From Phormidesmis priestleyi (GTDB lineage: Bacteria; Cyanobacteriota; Cyanobacteriia; Phormidesmidales; Phormidesmidaceae): 5,337 nt of DNA. How positions within the stretch are numbered: the first letter of the stretch is position 1; each line of letters opens with the position of its first letter. The notes beneath the pieces are model-generated. The model made no database searches. It was not told the DNA's origin and saw only the letters and a list, made by a program, of their open reading frames with translations. The translations under genes and the position numbers were made by a program. The stretch is taken from positions 1-5,337 of the forward strand of contig QBMP01000072.1 of NCBI GenBank assembly GCA_003242115.1, written 5' to 3'. Shown here in pieces: positions 1 to 4,951 of the stretch.

Positions 1-323
1 TGACTCGCTATCGATTGCGCCGCTATAGCCGCCAAAGAAGACACGCCAAATAAAGGAATTTCTAACTGCTGCGCTAAGGTTCGGGCGGCGACAACGCCAA
101 TTCTAGTACCCGTAAAGCCTCCCGGCCCGTTAGCTACCGCTACGAAGCTCAAATCCTTCCAGTCATAGGGCTGAATAAATTCCATCAGCTTGGCGTGAAA
201 CTGGCTAGACACCTCGCGCCCTAAATTCCAAACCTGATGACGAATGATGGCCTCATGCCCCGGTACCGACTGAAGCATGAGTCCGAGCTGAGGGCTGCTG
301 GTGTGAATGGCAAGGCCAAGCAT
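1..323 (-). CDS. tsaB: TsaB, tRNA N6-threonylcarbamoyladenosine (t6A) synthesis protein, N-terminal part (runs off left edge)
   Basis: TsaB is the non-catalytic ASKHA-fold partner of TsaD. With TsaD and TsaE it transfers the threonylcarbamoyl group to A37 of ANN-decoding tRNAs in the cytoplasm. The window holds the first 107 codons, about half of a family member of 200-230 residues; the C-terminal half lies beyond base 1. The translation opens MLGLAIHTSSPQLGL, the usual first strand and phosphate-loop-like turn of the fold. The family signature GPGGFTGTRIG is at residues 66-76, followed by VVAARTLAQQLEIPLFGVSSLAAIA, typical of cyanobacterial TsaB. The ATG at 321-323 is chosen because the family begins only a few residues before the GLAIHT strand; the frame stays open upstream but encodes nothing family-like. 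A weak AGG lies 6 nt before the ATG. The EEP gene is upstream in the same direction, 76 bp away, with hairpins between, so a shared transcript is possible but unproven. Confidence 0.93.
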   Translation of the reverse strand, partial: MLGLAIHTSSPQLGLMLQSVPGHEAIIRHQVWNLGREVSSQFHAKLMEFIQPYDWKDLSFVAVANGPGGFTGTRIGVVAARTLAQQLEIPLFGVSSLAAIAAQSIAS

Positions 324-352
324 GAAAAACCTAAGATAATAATCGACAAAGC

Positions 353-378
353 TACGGTTCAGCCTACTGCAAACCGTA
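353..378 (-). other. small inverted repeat upstream of tsaB
   Basis: A 7-bp perfect stem (TACGGTT at 353-359, AACCGTA at 372-378) encloses a 12-nt loop. It lies 30 bp before the tsaB start and abuts the larger hairpin at 378-407, sharing base 378. On the minus strand it falls between the EEP stop codon and tsaB, in the tsaB leader if transcription reads through. No U-run follows it. It may be part of a double-hairpin processing or termination element; the function is inferred only. Confidence 0.3.
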
Positions 379-407
379 AGATTGACCCGATCTATCCGGT
401 CAATCTT
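378..407 (-). terminator. 10-bp hairpin at the 3' end of the EEP gene, possible terminator
   Basis: A perfect 10-bp inverted repeat (AAGATTGACC at 378-387, GGTCAATCTT at 398-407) has a 10-nt loop. On the minus strand its first arm covers the last codons and TGA stop of the EEP gene, so it forms exactly as the ribosome finishes. The position suits a terminator or an mRNA 3'-end protector. However, the minus-strand sequence after the stem (ACGGTTTGC) has no proper T-tract, so classical rho-independent termination is doubtful. The stem is nearly symmetric and could also act on the plus strand. Confidence 0.45.
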
Positions 408-1413
408 TCAGCCGAAACTCCATCATCAGCGGCAGATGATCAGAGGCTTCACCTGCTGCACTTATCACCTCAGTGCTGACCACTTCTATCGTGCTTGGTG
501 TGTACCAAATGTAGTCCAAAGTATACTCAGGCTGATTGGATGGAAAGGTTGCCATCGCCTTGCCCCAGTCCGCTTCAGGCACTGCTGAGGCAAACTGCTC
601 AGAGTCTTTCATGACGTTGATTGAAAAGGCCGACTCCTCAGGGCGATTCAGTGAGCTGTTAAAGTCACCGAGCACAATCACCGGGTAGGTCTTGGCATAG
701 TCTTCAGCGATCGCTCTAACAAACTGCGTCTGCTTCACCCGCGTCGGCTCATCGAACGCTTCCAAATGCACATTGATCACCATCAGCGGCTTACCACCAA
801 CCAAAATCTCAGACACCTGCGCCAATCGATCTAAATAAAAAGCGTTGTAGTAAAACGGATTGCTAGCCACTTTTTCGAGCATGAGGCGGCGATTGCTCTG
901 AATCGGATAGGGCCAACGGCTAAGAATTGCCTGACCAGAGACAATTTTGCCAAACTGCGCAGCGGGGGGCCAGTAGGGAAACGGCACATAGTTTTTATCC
1001 CAGCTAATCGCTAAGGCCCCATTGATCAGGTTTACCGCTTGAGCAATAGCCTTAGCCTGATCGATGTGATAAGAGCGCTTCGAGGCAAAATCAATCGCCT
1101 GAAACGCCACAATATCCGGTTTTACCGCCTGCAACGCCGCAGTCACTCGCTGCAAATTCGCCTCAAAAAAAGCGCTATCCGTCTCAGCCGTCGTATTATT
1201 TGCCAGCCCTGAGAGGTAGCCGATGTTGTAGCTCACAATAGTATGAGTAGGCTTAGCGACTTCGCCCTCATTCAAGGGCGTTTGCAAATAGTTCACAACA
1301 GCTGCATAATTCTGCTGGCCATAGCTGCCAGCCGTGCCCCAGATGTAGAACAGGGCGATCGCCCCCACCGGCAGCCCCACCAGTAAACTCAGTCCCTTCA
1401 GCCATCCCTTCAT
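400..1413 (-). CDS. membrane-anchored endonuclease/exonuclease/phosphatase (EEP) family protein
   Basis: The 337-residue protein belongs to the DNase I-like EEP superfamily of Mg2+-dependent phosphoesterases (nucleases, sphingomyelinases, inositol phosphatases); its substrate is unknown. Residues 7-25 form one hydrophobic segment after a short basic N-terminus, so the catalytic domain is probably anchored in the plasma membrane facing the periplasm. Motifs in order: SYNIG (N63), FQAID (105-109), NVHLEAF (H216), VLGDFNSS (D250, N252), LDYIWY (D300) and SDHLPL (D325, H326). All the usual catalytic positions are present except the metal-binding Glu of the QE motif, which here is Ala106 (GCG). 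The start is the ATG at 1413, which has GGAG 6 nt upstream. The frame also allows GTG 1434 or ATG 1431, adding 7 or 6 residues but with poorer ribosome-binding sites. The gene is divergent from CAX. The family call is firm; activity is uncertain because of the missing Glu. Confidence 0.85.
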   Translation of the reverse strand: MKGWLKGLSLLVGLPVGAIALFYIWGTAGSYGQQNYAAVVNYLQTPLNEGEVAKPTHTIVSYNIGYLSGLANNTTAETDSAFFEANLQRVTAALQAVKPDIVAFQAIDFASKRSYHIDQAKAIAQAVNLINGALAISWDKNYVPFPYWPPAAQFGKIVSGQAILSRWPYPIQSNRRLMLEKVASNPFYYNAFYLDRLAQVSEILVGGKPLMVINVHLEAFDEPTRVKQTQFVRAIAEDYAKTYPVIVLGDFNSSLNRPEESAFSINVMKDSEQFASAVPEADWGKAMATFPSNQPEYTLDYIWYTPSTIEVVSTEVISAAGEASDHLPLMMEFRLKD

Positions 1414-1462
1414 CAGCCGCTCCGCCTGCATCACTGCGATCAGTACAACATATATTGATAGG

Positions 1463-1490
1463 ATTATGCTCCCTGGGCAACCTATCTCAA
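1463..1490 (-). promoter_or_regulatory. sigma-70-like promoter for the EEP gene
   Basis: On the minus strand TTGAGA (1490-1485) and CATAAT (1468-1463) are separated by 16 bp. Each box matches 5 of 6 consensus bases. The predicted start near 1456 gives a leader of roughly 40 nt to the ATG at 1413. It lies in the divergent spacer between EEP and CAX, so regulators bound here could affect both genes. Prediction by inspection only. Confidence 0.45.
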
Positions 1491-1497
1491 TCAGCCT

Positions 1498-1526
1498 TTG
1501 CTGTCTATCACCTCATCACCTTTATC
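1498..1526 (+). promoter_or_regulatory. weak candidate promoter for the CAX gene
   Basis: TTGCTG (1498-1503) and TTTATC (1521-1526) are 17 bp apart, placing a start about 12 bp before the CAX ATG at 1545. The -10 box matches only 3 of 6 consensus bases, so this is a tentative call. No better plus-strand pair was seen in 1414-1544, and no strong Shine-Dalgarno precedes the ATG. Confidence 0.2.
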
Positions 1527-1544
1527 TCTCTGTTGAGCTGCTAA

Positions 1545-2756
1545 ATGCCAATCAAAAACATCATCTTCTACGGCTTCCTCGCCTTCATTCCCGTCTCTTT
1601 AGCCGCTCACTTCCTTGGCTGGAGCGATCTAATAGTGTTTACCACCGCTGCTTTAGCCATTATCCCTTTGGCCGGATGGATGGGCGCTGCCACCGAAGAA
1701 ATCGCGATCGTCACCGGCCCTTCCATTGGCGGGCTGATGAATGCCACTTTTGGCAACGCGACTGAATTGATTATCGCCATCTTTGCCCTACGCGCCGGAC
1801 TGATAAACGTCGTTAAATCCAGCATTACCGGCTCGATTATGGGCAATTTGCTCTTGGTCATGGGCCTATCAATGCTGCTCGGCGGCATCAAGTTCAAAGA
1901 GCAAACTTTTCAGCCTACGATTGCCCGCCTCAATGCTTCATCTATGAATCTAGCGGTCATCGCCATTTTGCTGCCCACCGCCGTCGATTTTACGTCTAAT
2001 GGCATTGATCAGCCGACGTTGCAGCGCCTTTCAATTGCGGTGGCGATCGTGCTGATGATGGTCTATGGCCTGACATTGTTGTTTGCGATGAAGACCCATG
2101 CGTACCTTTACGATGTCGGCATGGCTGAGGCTCCGATGGAGGCGATCGCGCCACTCCCTAAAGCCAAGCCCAATGAAGCCAAGCCCAATGAAGCTAAACC
2201 CACGGAAGCCACTGGCAGCTCAGCCACCGAAAGTGTTCATAGCAAGGCTCACAGCAATGGGCACGTAGAAGCGCATAAGCCCAATCTCAAACTTTGGATC
2301 GGCGTCCTGCTGGCCGCTACCTTGGCTGTCGCCGTAGAATCCGAATTCTTGGTTGGCACCCTAGAAGTCGCCTCTAAGCAGCTAGGACTCTCTGAGCTAT
2401 TTACCGGCGTGATCATTTTGCCCATCATTGGCAACGCGGCTGAACACGCCACCGCCGTCACCGTCGCGCTTAAAAACAAAATGGATCTATCGCTGAGTGT
2501 GGCCGTCGGCTCCAGTATGCAAATTGCGCTGTTTGTGGCTCCGTTGCTGGTGATTATTGGCGCATTCATGGGCCAACCGATGGATTTAGACTTCAATAAC
2601 TTTGAACTAATCGCAGTGGCTGTAGCCGTATTTGTCGCCAACTCAATCAGCGCCGATGGCAAATCTAACTGGCTGGAAGGGACGCTACTGCTAGCAACCT
2701 ATGCGGTGATTAGTTTGTCCTTTTACTTTCATCCTGTCATTGAAGGCATAGGTTAA
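1545..2756 (+). CDS. cax: calcium/proton antiporter, CAX family
   Basis: This 403-residue integral membrane protein belongs to the Ca2+:cation antiporter superfamily, CAX branch, which exports Ca2+ in exchange for H+. The two hallmark repeats are clear: c-1 GNATELIIAIFAL at residues 70-82 (Glu74) and c-2 GNAAEHATAVTVALK at 296-310 (Glu300, His301). These carry the paired ion-binding glutamates of the two inverted halves. About 11 membrane segments can be drawn, near 6-24, 28-47, 62-82, 96-114, 131-148, 160-182, 248-266, 283-305, 315-342, 352-369 and 375-394. The halves are joined by a hydrophilic loop (183-247), where CAX proteins usually have an acidic helix. Here it holds three AKP(N/T)E units (207-221) and four histidines at i+4 spacing (232, 236, 240, 244). 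The ATG at 1545 is the natural start, just before segment 1; only a weak GAG precedes it. The TIGR02587 gene follows 79 bp later on the same strand. Ion selectivity cannot be read from sequence alone. Confidence 0.95.
   Translation: MPIKNIIFYGFLAFIPVSLAAHFLGWSDLIVFTTAALAIIPLAGWMGAATEEIAIVTGPSIGGLMNATFGNATELIIAIFALRAGLINVVKSSITGSIMGNLLLVMGLSMLLGGIKFKEQTFQPTIARLNASSMNLAVIAILLPTAVDFTSNGIDQPTLQRLSIAVAIVLMMVYGLTLLFAMKTHAYLYDVGMAEAPMEAIAPLPKAKPNEAKPNEAKPTEATGSSATESVHSKAHSNGHVEAHKPNLKLWIGVLLAATLAVAVESEFLVGTLEVASKQLGLSELFTGVIILPIIGNAAEHATAVTVALKNKMDLSLSVAVGSSMQIALFVAPLLVIIGAFMGQPMDLDFNNFELIAVAVAVFVANSISADGKSNWLEGTLLLATYAVISLSFYFHPVIEGIG
2163..2207 (+). repeat. three tandem 15-bp units inside the CAX gene (AKPNE coding repeat)
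   Basis: GCCAAGCCCAATGAA occurs twice exactly (2163-2177, 2178-2192) and a third time with changes as GCTAAACCCACGGAA (2193-2207). It encodes AKPNE-AKPNE-AKPTE in the cytosolic-type loop between the two halves of the antiporter. The identity of the first two copies suggests recent slippage or duplication. The unit is a multiple of three, so copy-number change keeps the frame. Confidence 0.9.
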
Positions 2757-2782
2757 GCCAATGACCTCACTATCGTCAGGCT
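2756..2782 (+). other. imperfect hairpin just after the CAX stop
   Basis: AGCC (2756-2759) and TGAC (2762-2765) pair with GTCA (2775-2778) and GGCT (2779-2782), giving 8 bp with a two-A bulge and a 9-nt loop. It starts in the stop codon. A run of six Ts (2797-2802) follows only 14 nt later, too far for a standard terminator. It may weakly end or stabilise the CAX transcript. Confidence 0.25.
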
Positions 2783-2787
2783 ATAAT
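2782..2787 (+). promoter_or_regulatory. TATAAT -10 box upstream of the TIGR02587/TIGR02588 pair
   Basis: A perfect TATAAT lies in the 79-bp gap after CAX, 48 bp before the next ATG. No recognisable -35 box sits 16-18 bp upstream (CAATGA or neighbours), so it would need an activator or may be chance in an AT-rich spot. If real, the leader of about 40 nt would contain the small stem GTTTC (2811-2815)/GAAAC (2820-2824). It could give the pair its own expression separate from CAX. Confidence 0.3.
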
Positions 2788-2835
2788 AAATAACCGTTTT
2801 TTGACGCAGTGTTTCAGTAGAAACTGCCCTGTGAT

Positions 2836-3717
2836 ATGGCTCCTTCTAAAAGCCGCAAAGCCACCCAGATCAGCCGTGAATTAGACGATCTGGTGCGAGG
2901 CATTTGCGGTGGCTTTTTGTTTGGCATTCCTCTGCTCTATACCATTGAAGTTTGGTGGATAGGCTCATCGGTGTCGCCGCTACGGCTGATTGTTGCTCTG
3001 CTGACAACGCTAGGGGTGACCTACCTGCTAAGTCGTACGGAAGGGTTTCGCAAAGCGAAAGCTACTCGCGAAAATGACGCCATTGGTGATGCGGTAGAAG
3101 CGATCGCGCTAGGCATTATCTGCGCCACGCTAACACTCATTCTCCTGCGGCAAATCACCCTCGATACCCCTTTTAATGAAGCCCTAGGCAAAATAATTTT
3201 TGAAAGCGTGCCCTTTTCACTGGGCGTATCGCTCTCTAATCAACTGCTACAAGAGGCCGATGACTCACCTGTGCAGAAAGAGTCCTCGCCTTTGGCGCGA
3301 CGAACTGCTGAAAATGCCTTAAATGAAACCATCGCCGACATCGGCGCGACCTTGATTGGCGCAACAATTATTGCCTTTAGCATTGCGCCTACCGATGAGG
3401 TCACCGTTTTAGTAGCTGCAATTGATGGGCCTTGGCTGGTGCTGAATGTTTTGACTTCGTTACTGCTGTCTTACGGCATTGTTTTTCAGGCCAACTTTGC
3501 CAACCAAAAGCAGCGGCGATCGCAAACAGGCATCTTCCAGGGTCCACTCAGCGAGACAGCTATTTCTTACCTAATTTCGCTCCTAGCCGCAGCGCTCATG
3601 CTGATCTTTTTTAGAAAGCTTGATCCAAGCGCGCCCTTTGAGTTGGCTTTTCGGCAAGTTTTGATCCTGGGTCTACCCGCAACGATTGGCGGTGCAGCCG
3701 GGAGACTAGCCCTATGA
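2836..3717 (+). CDS. TIGR02587 family (DUF2391) multi-pass membrane protein, function unknown
   Basis: The 293-residue protein matches the TIGR02587 family in its opening RELDDLVRGICGGFLFGIPLLY, its overall length and its partner gene. The family is known as a membrane protein of about seven passes, always paired with TIGR02588; no function is established. Hydrophobic segments lie near residues 22-42, 48-66, 87-106, 117-138, 168-184, 198-218, 241-260 and 272-291. I see a two-fold internal repeat: 15-71 aligns with 165-221, and 85-138 with 240-293, both without gaps. The halves are joined by a charged linker at about 139-163. The start at 2836 is supported by an in-frame TAG at 2818-2820; there is no clear Shine-Dalgarno. 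The stop overlaps the next gene's ATG by 4 bp, pointing to translational coupling. CAX lies upstream on the same strand, so a link to ion homeostasis is possible but only a guess from position. Confidence 0.88.
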   Translation: MAPSKSRKATQISRELDDLVRGICGGFLFGIPLLYTIEVWWIGSSVSPLRLIVALLTTLGVTYLLSRTEGFRKAKATRENDAIGDAVEAIALGIICATLTLILLRQITLDTPFNEALGKIIFESVPFSLGVSLSNQLLQEADDSPVQKESSPLARRTAENALNETIADIGATLIGATIIAFSIAPTDEVTVLVAAIDGPWLVLNVLTSLLLSYGIVFQANFANQKQRRSQTGIFQGPLSETAISYLISLLAAALMLIFFRKLDPSAPFELAFRQVLILGLPATIGGAAGRLAL

Positions 3718-4139
3718 AACCGCCGATTAAACTATCACAGCCGCCTAAACCCCAGCCGTCTGATGAACCTCGCTCGATGGCTGAGCTGATTAGCTTTGCC
3801 ATTGCTTCGATGGTGATAGTCGCAGTATTGGGCGGAGCCGGTTACTTGTGGGTAAGCGATCGCAATCCTCTACCGCCGACGTTAGAAATCACCTCAACAA
3901 CTGAGTACCGACAAGGAAAATATTACGTCCCCTTTACCGTTAAAAATACGGGTGGCGAAACCGCAGAATCCGTCCAAGTCATTGCTGAGCTACGAATAGA
4001 GAACATGTTGGTCGAATGGGGCGATCAGCAAGTTGACTTCCTCTCTAGCCAAGAAGAAGCCACAGGCGCTTTTATTTTTACTCGCGATCCAGATCTAGGT
4101 GCGTTGAGCGTCAGAGTCGCTAGCTACAAAGAACCTTAG
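3714..4139 (+). CDS. TIGR02588 family protein, single-pass with extracytoplasmic beta-type domain, function unknown
   Basis: This 141-residue protein is the expected partner of TIGR02587; the family is known only as the second gene of that two-gene operon. A Pro-rich, basic cytoplasmic tail (1-20) precedes one hydrophobic segment at about 24-46. A soluble domain of about 90 residues follows, rich in beta-type patterns such as YYVPFTVKNTGGETAESVQVIAEL (71-94), reminiscent of CARDB-like adhesion or filament folds. It ends with DPDLGALSVRVASYKEP. By the positive-inside rule the domain should face the periplasm. The ATG overlaps the TIGR02587 stop in ATGA, with GGAG at 3701-3704, 9 nt upstream. 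It is most likely a subunit or chaperone of the membrane protein; this is inference from the constant pairing and the topology. The gene ends 17 bp from the opposing uppS stop. Confidence 0.85.
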   Translation: MKPPIKLSQPPKPQPSDEPRSMAELISFAIASMVIVAVLGGAGYLWVSDRNPLPPTLEITSTTEYRQGKYYVPFTVKNTGGETAESVQVIAELRIENMLVEWGDQQVDFLSSQEEATGAFIFTRDPDLGALSVRVASYKEP

Positions 4140-4158
4140 CCGTCAGCCATAAGCCGTC
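4138..4158 (+). repeat. three tandem 7-bp units between convergent genes
   Basis: AGCCGTC, AGCCATA and AGCCGTC stand head to tail (4138-4144, 4145-4151, 4152-4158). The run overlaps the TAG of the TIGR02588 gene at its left end and reaches two bases into the TGA of uppS at its right. Short tandem heptanucleotide repeats are a known class in cyanobacterial intergenic DNA; with three copies this may be a relic or chance. No strong bidirectional terminator was found in this 17-bp spacer. Confidence 0.5.
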
Positions 4159-4951
4159 AATCACCAGAGTCACTATTACTAATTTTGCCGAAGCGGCGAT
4201 CGCGCTTCTGAAATGCCTTCATCGCCTGGTGAAACTCAGCCGTATCAAAATCGGGCCACAGCGTATCGGTAATGTAAAACTCCGAGTAGGCGAGCTGCCA
4301 CAGCAAAAAATTACTGATACGCATTTCGCCGCTGGTGCGAATGAGCAGATCCGGATCGCTGATATCAGCCGTGTACAAATGACGGCTAAAGAGCGATTCG
4401 TCAATATCTTCGGGGTTGAGATCGCCTTGCTGGACTTGAGTAGCGATCGCCCGACAAGCCTGCAAAATCTCCTCTCTGCCGCCATAATTGGTCGCCACCG
4501 AAAACCGAATGCCCTGATTCGCCTGCGTCTGCGTCACCGCCCGATCAATTTCGCGCTGCAACGTCTCCGGCAGCGCCGCCAAATTGCCCACAAACTGAAT
4601 ACGCACATCCTCTGCCATCATTTCTTTCAGCTCTTGGCGCAGCACCCGCTCAAATAGCGTCATCAAAAAATCCACTTCATGCGTGGGCCTGCCCCAATTT
4701 TCAGTCGAAAAAGCGTAAGCCGTCAGCGCCCCGATGCCCCAATCACGGCAGCAGCGCAGCAGCTTCTTGAGCGTATCGACGCCCTTGCGATGGCCCATGA
4801 TTCGAGGCAAGCCGCGCTGCTTGGCCCAACGGCCGTTGCCATCCATAATCACCGCCACATGGACAGGCATCCGCCCTGGCAATAAATCACCTGGCAGGGC
4901 CGAAGCAGAGGCCGAAGGTGCGGCAGAAGAACTGATAAAATTGGCTGTCAT
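4157..4951 (-). CDS. uppS: isoprenyl transferase, cis-polyprenyl (undecaprenyl) diphosphate synthase
   Basis: The enzyme adds isopentenyl units in cis to farnesyl or similar diphosphate, making the C55-type lipid carrier for peptidoglycan and envelope polysaccharide. The 264 residues contain the full signature set: [16 protein letters not shown] with catalytic Asp37 and the diphosphate-binding GNGRW; GHRKG (His54); AYAFSTENW (78-86); TNYGGREEI (154-162); and the C-terminal [15 protein letters not shown] (205-219) followed by YSEF with the metal-binding Glu224. Length is normal apart from an Ala/Ser-rich, non-conserved N-terminal stretch of about 25 residues. The start ATG at 4951 overlaps the cdaA stop in ATGA and has AGGA 6 nt upstream, so it is expected to be coupled to cdaA translation. 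In cyanobacteria this enzyme is commonly encoded just downstream of cdaA. No promoter is visible between the two genes. Confidence 0.97.
   Translation of the reverse strand: MTANFISSSAAPSASASALPGDLLPGRMPVHVAVIMDGNGRWAKQRGLPRIMGHRKGVDTLKKLLRCCRDWGIGALTAYAFSTENWGRPTHEVDFLMTLFERVLRQELKEMMAEDVRIQFVGNLAALPETLQREIDRAVTQTQANQGIRFSVATNYGGREEILQACRAIATQVQQGDLNPEDIDESLFSRHLYTADISDPDLLIRTSGEMRISNFLLWQLAYSEFYITDTLWPDFDTAEFHQAMKAFQKRDRRFGKISNSDSGD

Larger units (their letters stand above)
707..4450. repeat. eight dispersed HIP1 palindromes (GCGATCGC)
   Basis: Perfect GCGATCGC octamers start at 707, 1355, 2142, 3100, 3516, 3856, 4196 and 4443, about one per 670 bp and all within genes. HIP1 is a well-known over-represented motif of many cyanobacterial genomes, and is the main taxonomic clue here. 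All four complete genes of the middle and left region and uppS carry at least one. This suggests none of them is a very recent import from outside cyanobacteria. Confidence 0.95.

Noticed and set aside
237..479. Plus-strand open frame of 80 codons
   Set aside because: It lies mostly antisense to tsaB and the end of the EEP gene, and its translation has no recognisable domain. The opposite strand has clear family motifs.
1268..1480. Minus-strand open frame of 70 codons overlapping the EEP N-terminus
   Set aside because: It runs in another frame over the EEP membrane anchor and promoter, and its Gly/Ala-rich translation has no motif.
2249..2662. Minus-strand open frame of 137 codons
   Set aside because: It is fully antisense to the second half of the CAX gene, including the c-2 motif. 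The translation is low-complexity Ala/Ser/Thr, as expected for a shadow of membrane-protein codons.
2801..2806. TTGACG as a -35 box for the TIGR02587 gene
   Set aside because: Seventeen bases downstream the sequence is CTGCCC, with no -10 resemblance, and a start there would fall at or beyond the ATG.
2836..4139. The two-gene membrane pair as a defence or toxin-antitoxin module
   Set aside because: There is no nuclease, nucleotide-binding or toxin motif, and no mobile-element context. The proteins match a conserved family pair of unknown function among housekeeping genes.
707..4450. GCGATCGC octamers as a CRISPR array or regulatory operators
   Set aside because: They are irregularly spaced, lie inside genes and match the genome-wide HIP1 motif of cyanobacteria, so they are not array repeats or local operators.
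4229..4657. Plus-strand open frame of 142 codons
   Set aside because: It is fully antisense to uppS, whose frame holds every family motif. The translation is Arg/Leu/His-rich with no family resemblance.
4870..4948. Ala/Ser-rich N-terminus of UppS as a signal or targeting peptide
   Set aside because: It lacks a basic start, a hydrophobic core and a cleavage pattern. UppS homologues have variable, non-conserved N-termini and act in the cytoplasm.
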